From positions 1,736,001 to 1,800,000 of the forward strand of contig OZ246966.1 in NCBI GenBank assembly GCA_965232405.1: 64,000 bases of DNA. Reading direction: 5' to 3'. Position numbers and translations under genes: made by a program. The notes beneath the pieces were generated by a model. The model was not told where the DNA came from and did not search any database. It worked only from the letters and a program-made list of their open reading frames with translations. Each line of letters begins with the position of its first letter. Within the stretch, counting starts at the first letter, position 1. Below, piece by piece: positions 1 through 8,548 of this stretch. Source of the DNA: RCIO01 sp965232405 (GTDB lineage Bacteria; Pseudomonadota; Alphaproteobacteria; Rhizobiales; Rhizobiaceae).

Positions 1-565
1 TCTCGACGTCTGTCCGACCGACGCCTTTCCCGCACCCTACCAGCTCGACGCTAGGCGTTGCATTTCCTACCTCAACATCGAGCACAAGGGACCGATCCCG
101 CGAGAATTCCGCGCTGCAATAGGCAACCGCATCTATGGCTGCGACGATTGCCTTGCCGTGTGCCCGTGGAACAAGTTTGCGCAGCGGGCGAACGAGGCCA
201 AGCTGATCGCGCGCGACGACCTCAATGCGCCGCATCTCGCCGAACTGCTGAAACTGGACGATGCGGCGTTCCGAAAACTGTTCGCCGGCTCGCCGGTCAA
301 GCGTATCGGACGCGACCGTTTCATCCGCAACGCGCTGATTGCTGCCGGCAATTCGGGACTGCCCGTTCTCATACCGCAATGCCGTGCGTTGCTGGACGAC
401 CCCGCACCTGTTGTGCGCGGCGCGGCCATATGGGCGCTGGCGGAGCTCGCACCCGACGAAACGGCTGAAAGGGCCGAAGCGGCATTGAAACTGGAAACCG
501 ATGGAGACGTTCGCGGCGAGTGGCTTGCCGCGCAGCAGGCAGCACACAGGAGGGCAACCAACTGA
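1..565 (+). CDS. queG: epoxyqueuosine reductase QueG, C-terminal part (5' end outside window)
   Basis: QueG reduces epoxyqueuosine to queuosine in tRNA wobble bases, using cobalamin and two [4Fe-4S] clusters in the cytosol. The visible part, read in the frame of base 2, carries the two ferredoxin-like cysteine stretches: a CPT motif near base 12, then RCISYLNIEHKG, then YGCDDCLAVCPWN around bases 135-170. A helical HEAT-like tail follows to the stop at 563-565. The N-terminal cobalamin domain lies before base 1. The TGA stop overlaps the ATG of the next gene (TGATG), so the two are probably translationally coupled. The family call is firm; length cannot be judged. Confidence 0.93.
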   Translation, partial: LDVCPTDAFPAPYQLDARRCISYLNIEHKGPIPREFRAAIGNRIYGCDDCLAVCPWNKFAQRANEAKLIARDDLNAPHLAELLKLDDAAFRKLFAGSPVKRIGRDRFIRNALIAAGNSGLPVLIPQCRALLDDPAPVVRGAAIWALAELAPDETAERAEAALKLETDGDVRGEWLAAQQAAHRRATN

Positions 566-1437
566 TGCGGATACTCCTCCTGGGTGCGGGCTATTCGGCG
601 CGCGAACTTGCAAGGCAGGCCGTCGGTGACGCGGAGTGGGTCGCCGGAACGACGCGCGAAAAGGAAAACTTTGCCCGACTGGAACAAGCCGGCATCCGGC
701 CCGTTCATTTCGACGGTTCGAAGATCGGGCCAGAACTGGCCGACGTCATGGCCGGTGCGACGCATCTGATCCATTCCGCCGCACCCGATCAGGAGGGCGA
801 TCCGCTTCTGCGGTTGCTGCCTGATCCGATCAGCGAAGCGATGCCAGCCCTTGAATGGATCGGATATTTCTCGACCGTCGGAGTCTATGGCAATCACGAG
901 GGCGCATGGGTCAGTGAGACCAGCGAATGCCGCGCAAGGAGCACGCGTGGCGTGGCGCGGATCGAGGCCGAACACGCATGGATGAGGGCCGGCGAAACGG
1001 CGAATGTCCCGGTTGCTGTCATGCGGCTCGCCGGCATCTACGGACCGGGCCGCAATGCCTTCGTCAAACTGAAGGACGGCACCGCGCGGCGCATCGTCAA
1101 GGAAGGGCAGCTCTTCAGCCGTATTCACGTTCACGACATTGCCGGCTTCGCCCGGCATCTGGCGAGGGCCGGCATCAGCGGCGTCTTCAACGTCGCCGAC
1201 GACGAACCAGCGCCGCCACAGGACGTGATCGCGTTTGCCGCCGGCCTTATGGGCGTCGATCCGCCGCCGGAAGTCCCCTTCGAGGAGGCTGAACTGTCGC
1301 CGATGGCGCGCTCCTTCTACATGGACAGCCGACGCATCTCGAACGCAGGACTGCGTGCGTCAGGTTATGAATTGCTGTTCCCGAATTATCGGGACGCGCT
1401 GACGGCGATGTGGCGTGACAGAAGCTGGCGCGGATGA
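565..1437 (+). CDS. NAD-dependent epimerase/dehydratase-like SDR protein (YeeZ-like)
   Basis: A 290-residue Rossmann-fold protein. The N-terminus MRILLLGAGYSARELA has a dinucleotide-binding glycine pattern. A YFSTVGVYG segment near residue 100 and RLAGIYGPGRNAF near residue 155 match the extended-SDR active site and the loop after it. The first Tyr-based YxxxK element is poorly kept, so catalysis is uncertain. The ATG at 565 is chosen because it overlaps the queG stop; an in-frame ATG at 520 lies inside queG. The partner substrate is unknown. The YeeZ-like subgroup is inferred from the short length and the start of the sequence. Confidence 0.8.
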   Translation: MRILLLGAGYSARELARQAVGDAEWVAGTTREKENFARLEQAGIRPVHFDGSKIGPELADVMAGATHLIHSAAPDQEGDPLLRLLPDPISEAMPALEWIGYFSTVGVYGNHEGAWVSETSECRARSTRGVARIEAEHAWMRAGETANVPVAVMRLAGIYGPGRNAFVKLKDGTARRIVKEGQLFSRIHVHDIAGFARHLARAGISGVFNVADDEPAPPQDVIAFAAGLMGVDPPPEVPFEEAELSPMARSFYMDSRRISNAGLRASGYELLFPNYRDALTAMWRDRSWRG

Positions 1438-1532
1438 GGTGCTTTTCGTCGCGCGTGCCTGGCGCCAGCTTGATGTGCTAAGAAGCGAGTCGGACGGGCT
1501 GGACGGGGCGGCAAGAACAGTTCGGAGCGGAC

Positions 1533-2561
1533 ATGATGAAGGCAGGCGGAGCGTTCCGCAAAGCGGCCATTCTTCTCGGTTGCATAGGTATGGTGGCCGG
1601 CGCGGCTGCCAATGGCGCGATGGCCAAGGAGCCATTGGCCAAAGACCTTTTTGGCTCGCAACAGCTTCCGGCGGCGCTGGCCGCAAAATCATACGGCTTT
1701 TATTCCAAAGGCTGCTTTTCGGGCGGGATCGGCATGGCAGCCGATGGCCCGAACTGGCAGGGCATGCGCCTGTCGCGCAACCGGCATTGGGGCCACCCGG
1801 AACTGGTTCGCACCGTGGAGCGGCTGTCGCGCGACGCGGCAGCCGATGGCTGGCGCGGGCTCCTGCTCGGCGACATGTCGCAGCCGCGCGGCGGTCCGAT
1901 GCTGAGCGGGCACGCTTCCCACCAGATCGGTCTCGATGCCGATATCTGGTTCATGCCCATGCCGGAGCGACGGCTGACCGTTGACGAACGCGAAAAGATC
2001 AGCGCGGTGTCGCTGCTCAAGCGCGATTCGCTTTTGGTCGATGACCGCAAATGGACGCGCGCCCATGAAGCCGTGCTGCGGCGTGCGGCGAGCTACGGCA
2101 ATGTCGAACGCATCCTCGTCCATCCAGGTATCAAGAAGAAGCTGTGCGACACTGTCGGGGGCGACCGCTCCTGGCTTTCCAAGATCAGACCGTTCTGGGG
2201 GCACGATTCGCACTTTCACATGCGCATAGGTTGCCCGTCAGGGTCCACCGGGTGCAAACCGCAGGCCGCTCCGCCGCGCAGCGACGGCTGCGATGAATCG
2301 CTCGCCTGGTGGTTCACCGAGGAGCCCTGGCGCCCGGCGGAAGGTCCGGCGAAACCGAAGAGGCGCGACGTCATGACCATGGCGAGCCTGCCGGCAGAGT
2401 GCCGCGCCGTGCTGGAGGCTTCGGCACCTGCATCAGCCGAAGCCGTAACGGTGAACGGCAGCGGTGTCATTCCGCAGGTCGTGGCGCCGGTTACCGCGCG
2501 CGCCTTCGCGCCATTGCCCTCGATCGACGTCCCGCTGCCGCGCTGGCGGCCAGGAAACTGA
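1533..2561 (+). CDS. mepA: penicillin-insensitive murein endopeptidase MepA
   Basis: A 342-residue periplasmic zinc endopeptidase that cuts D-Ala-meso-DAP cross-links in peptidoglycan (LAS/M74 family). The N-terminus is a signal peptide (hydrophobic AAILLGCIGMVAGAAANGAMA, mature start probably near KEPLAKD). The metal-binding motifs are present: SGHASHQIGLDADIWF near residue 125 (H-x6-D) and HDSHFHMRIGC near residue 225. Cysteines around the second motif are conserved in the family. A Pro/Ala-rich tail of about 70 residues after the catalytic domain makes it longer than the roughly 270-residue enterobacterial enzyme. It stands alone on the plus strand and faces the GFA gene. Start could equally be the ATG at 1536. 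Confidence 0.94.
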   Translation: MMKAGGAFRKAAILLGCIGMVAGAAANGAMAKEPLAKDLFGSQQLPAALAAKSYGFYSKGCFSGGIGMAADGPNWQGMRLSRNRHWGHPELVRTVERLSRDAAADGWRGLLLGDMSQPRGGPMLSGHASHQIGLDADIWFMPMPERRLTVDEREKISAVSLLKRDSLLVDDRKWTRAHEAVLRRAASYGNVERILVHPGIKKKLCDTVGGDRSWLSKIRPFWGHDSHFHMRIGCPSGSTGCKPQAAPPRSDGCDESLAWWFTEEPWRPAEGPAKPKRRDVMTMASLPAECRAVLEASAPASAEAVTVNGSGVIPQVVAPVTARAFAPLPSIDVPLPRWRPGN

Positions 2562-2576
2562 TCGTCCGACAGAGGG

Positions 2577-2978
2577 CTATTGCTGGCCGAAAGCCACGCC
2601 CGGCAGGTCCGGCATCCAGGGCAGCCTTGAATCGCACCAGAACTGCCGCCCGGGAGAAAGCTCGGCCCGCTGCCCCAGCGCGCCTACCCTGATGCCGAAA
2701 GTGCGATTGTCCCCGGTCGCCGACGTCGCATAGATGGGAGACCCGCAGTCGCCGCAAAACGCCTGTATGCGCGGGCTGCCGCTCTGCGCGGTCTTCACAT
2801 ATTCCTTTGGCTTACCGCCGACGAGGCGAAAGTCCGCTTCGCTGACCGGCGCGGTCATACGGAATGCAGACCCTGAAAGGGTCTGGCAGTCGGTGCAATG
2901 GCAGATGCGAATCCGGTCGGGATCGATTTCCGCTTCGAAAGTGATCCGCCCGCAGTGGCAAGCGCCGTCGACCTTCAT
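2577..2978 (-). CDS. GFA (glutathione-dependent formaldehyde-activating enzyme-like) family protein
   Basis: A 133-residue protein with the zinc-binding pattern of the GFA/Mss4-like fold: CHCGRITFEAE near residue 7, CHCTDCQTLSG near residue 27, and FCGDCGSPIY near residue 74. Members bind zinc and often have no proven activity; the link of the family name to formaldehyde is historic. The gene is convergent with mepA (14-base gap). A second, different GFA gene lies in this window inside the pheS-pheT operon at 32476-32895. Its substrate is not predictable. Confidence 0.88.
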   Translation of the reverse strand: MKVDGACHCGRITFEAEIDPDRIRICHCTDCQTLSGSAFRMTAPVSEADFRLVGGKPKEYVKTAQSGSPRIQAFCGDCGSPIYATSATGDNRTFGIRVGALGQRAELSPGRQFWCDSRLPWMPDLPGVAFGQQ

Positions 2979-3054
2979 GATCAGCTACCTCTCAGATGAC
3001 TTGAGACCAGACTAAAGCAAGATGAGGCCAGGCCGGACCAATTTTGTTTCCTGT

Positions 3055-3197
3055 CCAAAGGGAGGTCCAGGCGCAGGCGCACGCAGCAGTCCTGCGGACA
3101 AAGGTTCCGAAAAGGCGGACGGCCGCCGCATGGAGATGGCGGTAGGGACCTTGCGCTGAGGCCCTACTTATTCTGTCCCGCGCAGATGCACCTTTGA
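3055..3197 (+). ncRNA. possible structured RNA in the GFA-glk intergenic region
   Basis: The 343-base gap 2979-3321 holds no convincing reading frame but can fold as a long rod. CAAAGG (3056-3061) can pair with CCTTTG (3191-3196), AGGTTCC (3102-3108) with GGGACCT (3145-3151), and CCGCC (3123-3127) with GGCGG (3138-3142), nested in that order. An outer stem, an internal bubble and a terminal hairpin over about 140 bases resemble 6S RNA or a similar small RNA, but no family consensus was recognised and the strand is a guess. Low confidence; pairing by eye in GC-rich DNA is easily fortuitous. Confidence 0.25.
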
Positions 3198-3222
3198 AAA
3201 GACTGTGTTATTGCGTCTTCGC

Positions 3223-3247
3223 CCCGCCGCCAAGGGCTGGCGGCGGG
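3223..3247. repeat. strong inverted repeat upstream of glk
   Basis: CCCGCCGCC (3223-3231) and GGCGGCGGG (3239-3247) form a perfect 9-bp stem with a 7-base loop, 74 bases before the glk start. No T-run follows on either strand, so it is not a standard terminator. It may mark the end of the structured region before it or sit in the glk leader. Confidence 0.5.
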
Positions 3248-3321
3248 ACACGTCATTGACAATTGACGACCGCGGCGACGTGACAGCCGGGTCTGCGAAG
3301 CGGGGCGATTGCGGGTAGCGG

Positions 3322-4350
3322 ATGGCTGATCGGGACGACGAACTGAGTGTGCTGGAATTTCCGATCCTGATCGGCGACATCGGCGGCACCAATGCACGCT
3401 TTGCCATACTGGTCGATTCGCAAGCGGAGCCGAAGGAATTTCCCAACGTCCGCACCGCCGACTACGTCAATATCGATGTGGCGATCCAGGAAGCGATTCT
3501 CGACCGCACCTCGATCCAGCCGCGTTCGGCCGTGCTGGCGGTTGCAGGTCCCGTCAGCGGCGACGAGATAGACCTCACCAACTGCCCCTGGGTCGTGCGG
3601 CCCAAGGAGATGTTCGAGAAGCTCGGCATCTCCGACGTGGTGGTGCTCAACGATTTCGAGGCGCAGGCGCTGGCCACCGTGGCGCTCGGCGAAGACAGCA
3701 TGGAGCGCATTGTCGAGGGCGACAGCGATCCGTGGGGGAGCCGTGTTGTCATGGGTCCGGGCACCGGCCTTGGCGTCGCCGGCATGGTGCATGCCCGGCA
3801 TATCTGGATCCCCGTTCCCGGCGAAGGCGGCCATGTCGATATCGGTCCACGCACGGAACGCGACCATGAGATTTGGCCGCATATCGAGCGTATCGAAGGC
3901 CGCGTGTCGGCGGAGCAGATGCTGTGCGGGCGCGGGCTGGTGAACATCTACCGCGCCGTCGTGACGGCGAACGGCGGTGAACCGAACTTCAGCGACCCGT
4001 CCGAAATCACCGCGGCCGCGCTGGAGGAAACCGATGCCGACGCTGTGGAAGCACTCGACATTTTCGTCACGTGCCTTGGCCGGCTGGCCGGCGATCTGGC
4101 GCTCGTCTTCATGAGCCGGGGCGGCGTGTTCCTCACCGGCGGGATTGCGCAGAAGATCATCCCGGCGCTGAAGCGCGAGATTTTCCGTCAGGCTTTCGAG
4201 GACAAGGCGCCGCATACGGAGCTGTTGCGTGCCATGCCGGTCTACGTCATCACCCATCCGCGCGGCGCGCTGGCCGGCCTGACCGACTTTGCGCGCACGC
4301 CGATGCGGTTCGGGATCGAGACCGACGGCCGGCGCTGGCGCAAGAGCTGA
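3322..4350 (+). CDS. glk: glucokinase
   Basis: A 342-residue cytosolic ATP-dependent glucokinase, phosphorylating glucose to glucose-6-phosphate. The ATP/phosphate-binding start LIGDIGGTNARFAI is at residues 16-29; LNDFEAQALA near residue 110, GPGTGLGVAG near 150 and EGGHVDIGPR near 170 are the family sugar-binding and catalytic elements; FLTGGIAQKI near 270 is the second phosphate loop. Length fits rhizobial Glk (about 340). The ATG at 3322 follows GGGTAGCGG. It precedes dapB by 33 bases on the same strand, so the two are probably cotranscribed. Confidence 0.95.
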   Translation: MADRDDELSVLEFPILIGDIGGTNARFAILVDSQAEPKEFPNVRTADYVNIDVAIQEAILDRTSIQPRSAVLAVAGPVSGDEIDLTNCPWVVRPKEMFEKLGISDVVVLNDFEAQALATVALGEDSMERIVEGDSDPWGSRVVMGPGTGLGVAGMVHARHIWIPVPGEGGHVDIGPRTERDHEIWPHIERIEGRVSAEQMLCGRGLVNIYRAVVTANGGEPNFSDPSEITAAALEETDADAVEALDIFVTCLGRLAGDLALVFMSRGGVFLTGGIAQKIIPALKREIFRQAFEDKAPHTELLRAMPVYVITHPRGALAGLTDFARTPMRFGIETDGRRWRKS

Positions 4351-4383
4351 CGCGAAGGTTGGCGCGCACGGGAGGCAGTAAAT

Positions 4384-5199
4384 ATGGCTGACATGGCTCT
4401 TGTCGTCGTTGGCGCTGGTGGCCGCATGGGCCGCACGCTGACACGCGTGATCTCCGAAACAGACGGCGTGCGCCTTTCCGGCGCGGTGGAGCGCGAGGGC
4501 GCGGCCGATCTCGGCAAGGATGCCGGCGTGCTTGCCGGCGTCGGCGAGCTTGGCGTCGAAATCACCGACGATCCGCTGTCCGTGTTCGCCAAGGCCGATG
4601 GCGTGCTGGACTTTTCGACGCCGGCCGCCAGCGTGACCTATGCCGGTTATGCCGCACAGGCACGCATTGTCCATGTCATCGGCACGACCGGCATGTCTGC
4701 CGAGGACGACGAGGCGGTGAAGGCTGCCGCCCGCCATGCAACAATCGTGAAATCCGGCAATATGAGCCTCGGCGTCAACCTGCTGGCGGTGCTGGTGGAA
4801 CAGGCGGCGCGCGCGCTGCCCGCCGATTTCGACATCGAAGTGCTGGAGATGCACCACAAGCACAAGGTGGACGCGCCGTCAGGTACGGCGAAGCTGCTTG
4901 GTCAAGCAGCAGCGGATGGCCGCGACGTCGGCCTGGAGAACTCCAGCGTGCGGGTGCGCGACGGCATAACCGGGCCGCGTCCGGAAGGCGCCATCGGCTT
5001 TGCCACGCTGCGCGGCGGCTCCGTGGTGGGTGACCACTCCGTCATCTTTGCCGGCCCCGGCGAGCGGCTTACGCTGACCCACAATGCCGAAGACCGCAGC
5101 CTGTTTGCCAGCGGGGCCGTGCGCGCGGCACTGTGGGCGCATGGCAGAAAACCCGGCCTCTATTCGATGCGCGACGTGCTGGGACTTGGCCAGACATAA
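4384..5199 (+). CDS. dapB: 4-hydroxy-tetrahydrodipicolinate reductase
   Basis: A 271-residue cytosolic NAD(P)H reductase of the diaminopimelate/lysine pathway. GAGGRMGRTL at residues 9-18 is the nucleotide-binding loop; IGTTG near residue 100 and the catalytic stretch EMHHKHKVDAPSGTA near residue 158 (His and Lys of the active site) are intact. GGGAGG lies 9 bases before the ATG. Length is normal for the family. The product supplies meso-diaminopimelate for peptidoglycan. It follows glk in the same direction and converges on gpmI. Confidence 0.97.
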   Translation: MADMALVVVGAGGRMGRTLTRVISETDGVRLSGAVEREGAADLGKDAGVLAGVGELGVEITDDPLSVFAKADGVLDFSTPAASVTYAGYAAQARIVHVIGTTGMSAEDDEAVKAAARHATIVKSGNMSLGVNLLAVLVEQAARALPADFDIEVLEMHHKHKVDAPSGTAKLLGQAAADGRDVGLENSSVRVRDGITGPRPEGAIGFATLRGGSVVGDHSVIFAGPGERLTLTHNAEDRSLFASGAVRAALWAHGRKPGLYSMRDVLGLGQT

Positions 5200-5252
5200 T
5201 AGCGCAATTTCAATGCTATTTGGCCGTCGTTCCGTTGCGAGGTGAAGACCGC

Positions 5253-6773
5253 CTATGCCGACAGAAGCGACGTGCCGGTCATTTCAGATGGTGTTGGCAA
5301 ATCCATCAATTCAAGGATGGTCGGTGCAATATCCGCCAGCCGACCGTCGCGCAGCTTCAGATCGCTGTCGCCCATCACCACCACCGGCACCGGATTGGTC
5401 GTGTGCGCGGTATGCGGCCCGCCGGTTTCGGGATCCTTCATCATTTCGCAGTTGCCGTGGTCGGCGGTCGCCAGCAGCGCGCCACCGGCTTTCTTGATCG
5501 CCGCAGCTATCTCGCCGAGGCCGGTGTCGACCGTCTCCACCGCCTTGATCGCGGCTTTCAGGCTGCCGGTGTGGCCGACCATGTCGGGGTTGGCGTAATT
5601 CAGGACGATCAGGTCGTACCTGCCAGAATTGATCGCCTCGACCGCCTTTGCCGTGAGCTCGGGAGCCGACATTTCAGGCTGCAGGTCGTAGGTCGCGACC
5701 TTGGGTGAAGGGACCATGATACGGTCTTCGCCGGAATAAGGCTCCTCACGGCCGCCGTTGAGGAAATAGGTGACGTGCGGATATTTCTCGGTCTCGGCCA
5801 TGCGCAATTGCCTGCGGCCCGCCTTGGATACAACTTCGCCCAGGATGTTGGGGAACGCCTGGGGCGGAAAGATCGCCGCCATCAGCTTGGTCAGGTCACT
5901 GCTGTATTCGGCCATGCCGACGGCAGCCGCAAACGTGACAGTGCGGCCGCGCTCGAAACCGTCGAACGACGGATCGAGCATCGCGCCGAGAATTTCACGC
6001 ACGCGGTCGGCGCGGAAATTGAAGCACAGTACGCCGTCGCCGTCCTGGGCGCCGGCGTAGTCGCCGATCACCGCCGGGATGATGAACTCGTCGGAGGTGT
6101 CATTGGCGTAAGCATCGGCAATCGCGGCCTGTGAGTCGGCGAAATGAGCGCCTTCGGATGCGACAATCGCGTCGTACGCCTTCGCTACGCGATCCCAACG
6201 CTTGTCGCGGTCCATCGCGTAATAGCGCCCGATGACGGTGGCGACCTTCACGGCCGCAGGCAAGGCGGCAGAAAACTCCTCCAGATACCCGGCCGCCGCT
6301 TGCGGCGGCGTATCGCGGCCATCGGTTATGGCATGAACGACCGCCGGCACGCCCGCGTCCACAAGTACTTTTGCCAGAGCGACGCAATGATCCTGATGCG
6401 AATGCACCCCTCCCGGCGATACAAGGCCGATCAGATGGCATGTGCCGCCGCTATTTTTCAGCTTGGTGATCAGGTCGACGACCGCCGGACTCCTGGCGAT
6501 CTCACCAGACTCAATGGCGTCACCGATGCGGGGCAGTTCCTGTTTCACTACGCGACCGGCGCCGATGTTGAGATGGCCGACCTCGGAGTTGCCCATTTGG
6601 CCTTCCGGCAGACCGACATCCTTCCCCGAGGTGCGCAGGAATGCGCGCGGGCATTTTGCCCACAATTCATCGAAGGCGGGGGTGTTGGCCAGGCGAACGG
6701 CGTTGTCCGCGGGATCATCGCGCCAGCCCCATCCATCCAGCACCACCAGCATCACGGGACGGTGCTTGCGCAT
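5253..6773 (-). CDS. gpmI: 2,3-bisphosphoglycerate-independent phosphoglycerate mutase
   Basis: A 506-residue cytosolic dimanganese enzyme of the alkaline phosphatase superfamily that interconverts 3- and 2-phosphoglycerate. LVVLDGWGWRDD starts near residue 8, and the nucleophile motif GQMGNSEVGHLNIGAGR follows near residues 58-74 with its Ser present. Other metal sites are seen in DGRDTPP, RADRVRE, NYANPDMVGHTG and TADHGNCE. The start at 6773 (MRKHRPVML) is chosen because the catalytic domain begins just after it; an upstream in-frame extension to 6863 is not typical. No cofactor-dependent mutase is seen in the window. Confidence 0.97.
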   Translation of the reverse strand: MRKHRPVMLVVLDGWGWRDDPADNAVRLANTPAFDELWAKCPRAFLRTSGKDVGLPEGQMGNSEVGHLNIGAGRVVKQELPRIGDAIESGEIARSPAVVDLITKLKNSGGTCHLIGLVSPGGVHSHQDHCVALAKVLVDAGVPAVVHAITDGRDTPPQAAAGYLEEFSAALPAAVKVATVIGRYYAMDRDKRWDRVAKAYDAIVASEGAHFADSQAAIADAYANDTSDEFIIPAVIGDYAGAQDGDGVLCFNFRADRVREILGAMLDPSFDGFERGRTVTFAAAVGMAEYSSDLTKLMAAIFPPQAFPNILGEVVSKAGRRQLRMAETEKYPHVTYFLNGGREEPYSGEDRIMVPSPKVATYDLQPEMSAPELTAKAVEAINSGRYDLIVLNYANPDMVGHTGSLKAAIKAVETVDTGLGEIAAAIKKAGGALLATADHGNCEMMKDPETGGPHTAHTTNPVPVVVMGDSDLKLRDGRLADIAPTILELMDLPTPSEMTGTSLLSA

Positions 6774-6910
6774 AGCATTCTCGTCAGTCCTGGAGTCAAA
6801 TGTTGAGCGGTTTTGGCGTATTGGTCCGCCGTCGTCAACGTTGCAGCATTGATGGCCAATCAACGATCTTGCAGGAACGGGCGCGCGCCGTCCCGCCGGC
6901 CAGATTGTCG

Positions 6911-6938
6911 TTGACAGGTGGGGGCCGCCCGCTTACAT
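6911..6938 (+). promoter_or_regulatory. sigma-70 type promoter of tRNA-Leu
   Basis: TTGACA at 6911-6916 and TTACAT at 6933-6938 are separated by 16 bases, a good housekeeping promoter. Transcription would begin near 6945, a few bases before the mature tRNA 5' end at 6953. The GC-rich stretch after the -10 box is common for stable RNA promoters. Confidence 0.65.
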
Positions 6939-6952
6939 CGGCGGCGCACCTA

Positions 6953-7037
6953 GCCCAGGTGGCGGAATTGGTAGACGCGCACGGTTCAGGTCCGTGTGCC
7001 GCGAGGCGTGGAGGTTCGAGTCCTCTCCTGGGCACCA
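6953..7037 (+). tRNA. tRNA-Leu (anticodon CAG)
   Basis: An 85-base tRNA with encoded CCA. The acceptor stem GCCCAGG (6953-6959) pairs with CCTGGGC (7027-7033), followed by A and CCA. The anticodon loop TTCAGGT lies at 6985-6991, giving CAG at 6987-6989, which reads CUG. A type II variable arm (CCGCGAGGCGTGG region) and the GGTTCGAGTCC T-arm are present. No integrase or att-like duplication was noticed next to it. Confidence 0.97.
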
Positions 7038-7272
7038 TCAGCTCATATTTATGCAGCGTTGACGCTTGTTCGCATTGGATGCGCGCAAGGCAGAGGGTCA
7101 TTTGCCGCAGGCCGAACGGCAGGGCCGCCGGGTCGGCTTTGGCGGGCACTCACCGCTTGTTTCGGGCGGAAACCATAAGTGTCAAAGCCATTTGAAATGT
7201 GTCACGGCGCTGCCCCATTGCGGCAGGAATGGCGCTTTCCCTTTCGGTTTCCCTCCACAAGACCAGACCCCT

Positions 7273-7626
7273 ATGACACGACTTCTTCTCGCCGCCGCTG
7301 CGGCTTTCATCCTCTGCGCGGCTGTGGCGATCCCTTCGATTGCGCGTGCACAGTGCGGTTCGGCCTCTTGGTATTCGCTGCCGGGCAACCGGACAGCCAA
7401 TGGCGAACGGATGAACCCGTCGGCCATGACGGCAGCTCACCGTTCACTGCCATTCGGAACCAAGGTGAAAGTGACCAACCGCCGCAACGGCCGGACCGTT
7501 ACCGTGCGGATCAACGACCGCGGCCCCTTCATCAAGGGTCGGATCATCGACGTTTCAAAGGCAGCGGCGCGCGAACTGGGTTTCGTTCGAGCCGGTCACA
7601 CCCAAATCTGCCTCAAGCGGCATTGA
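7273..7626 (+). CDS. small secreted RlpA-like double-psi beta-barrel protein
   Basis: A 117-residue protein starting MTRLLLAAAAAFILCA, a clear signal peptide cut near ARAQCG. The rest is one RlpA-like barrel: GSASWYSLPGNRTANGERMNPSAMTAAH, then LPFGTKVKV and VRINDRGPF.KGRIIDVSKAAARELG, as in rare lipoprotein A/lytic transglycosylases. There is no SPOR domain and the N-terminal Cys lies at the mature end without a full lipobox. It probably acts on, or binds, denuded peptidoglycan in the periplasm; activity is inferred only from the fold. The ATG at 7273 is used because it begins the signal peptide. Confidence 0.88.
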   Translation: MTRLLLAAAAAFILCAAVAIPSIARAQCGSASWYSLPGNRTANGERMNPSAMTAAHRSLPFGTKVKVTNRRNGRTVTVRINDRGPFIKGRIIDVSKAAARELGFVRAGHTQICLKRH

Positions 7627-7638
7627 CCAGCGCACCAA

Positions 7639-8517
7639 TCAAAGCAGAACCGACGGCTCAGCCCTTCCCTTCACGGCCAAGTCGACGAGGAATGTCTTGC
7701 CGTGTTCCGGATCGGCAGCGCGGTCCTCGATGCCCATTCCTTGCCAGGCAGATGTCACCGCGATCCGGTCAAGGCCAGCCCCTACGAACGCCGGGCAGGA
7801 AACCTGGCTGGCCGGCATGTCGATCGAACTGATCCGCTTGCCGTCGGGGTTGTAAACATCGAGCCGCGACGTTCCCCAGCGCGCATTCCAGATGTTGCCA
7901 TCGGCATCGCAGACCGAGCCGTCAATGCCCCCTTCCGTGCCGCGATCATCAACGAAAGGAACGGGGTCGGAGGCAGGCAGCCCGGTTTCGGGATCGCAGG
8001 CGACACGAAACATGATGTTGCGCCCGGAATCGGCGTAATAGGCGACATCGCCGGCGGGCGAGAAACAGATCGAGTTGGGAATGGTGACTTCGGGGAAGAG
8101 CTGTCTCGTCTCACCGGCCCTGTACCAATAGATCGCGCCGGCACGTTTTTCGGCTTCCTTGCCCATTGTGCCGACCCAGAAAGCACCGGACGGATGGACA
8201 CGCGAATCATTGGCGCGCGTTACGGGATTGTCGGCCTCGATCGGTGCAACAAGCTGCATCCTGCCGGTGGCGATATCACGCAGCTGCAGTCCGGTCTCGG
8301 TGGCCAATAGCTGGCGATGCTCATCGACGACGGCTATGGCGCTCGCCATGACAGGCAGATCGTGAATGGTCTCGGATTTGTCGGCGAAGCGGTATTCGAG
8401 CAGACGCTTGCCAACGATATCGAACCACCAGAGCGTGTCGGTCGCGGGATCGTAACTGGGGCCTTCGCCCAGTTCGCAGACGGTTTCAGACAGTGTGTCG
8501 ACGCGTGGCCCGGTCAT
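7639..8517 (-). CDS. SMP-30/gluconolactonase family sugar lactonase
   Basis: A 292-residue six-bladed beta-propeller with the SMP-30/LRE pattern: CELGEGPSYDPATDTLWWFDI at the N-terminus supplies the metal-binding Glu, and later NDSRVHPSGAFWVGTM, NSICFSPAG and GGIDGSVCDADGNIW carry the Asn/Asp ligands. Such enzymes hydrolyse aldonolactones made by sugar 1-dehydrogenases. The next gene upstream (8549-9322, same strand, 31 bases away) is an SDR that fits an aldose 1-dehydrogenase, so the pair probably oxidises a pentose or hexose to its acid. The sugar (arabinose, xylose or galactose) cannot be told. Start at 8517 (MTGPRVDTL) is preferred over an upstream non-ATG start. Confidence 0.86.
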   Translation of the reverse strand: MTGPRVDTLSETVCELGEGPSYDPATDTLWWFDIVGKRLLEYRFADKSETIHDLPVMASAIAVVDEHRQLLATETGLQLRDIATGRMQLVAPIEADNPVTRANDSRVHPSGAFWVGTMGKEAEKRAGAIYWYRAGETRQLFPEVTIPNSICFSPAGDVAYYADSGRNIMFRVACDPETGLPASDPVPFVDDRGTEGGIDGSVCDADGNIWNARWGTSRLDVYNPDGKRISSIDMPASQVSCPAFVGAGLDRIAVTSAWQGMGIEDRAADPEHGKTFLVDLAVKGRAEPSVLL

Positions 8518-8548
8518 GTGCTCCCCCTCGTTCGGCGTGCACACTACT

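Noticed and set aside
3253..4863. A 536-codon minus-strand open frame antisense to glk and dapB
   Set aside because: Composition is rich in His, Arg and Gln as expected from the reverse of GC-rich coding DNA; glk and dapB have clear motifs on the plus strand.
6953..7037. tRNA-Leu as an integration site
   Set aside because: No repeated tRNA 3' end, integrase or foreign-looking genes in the following 15 kb.
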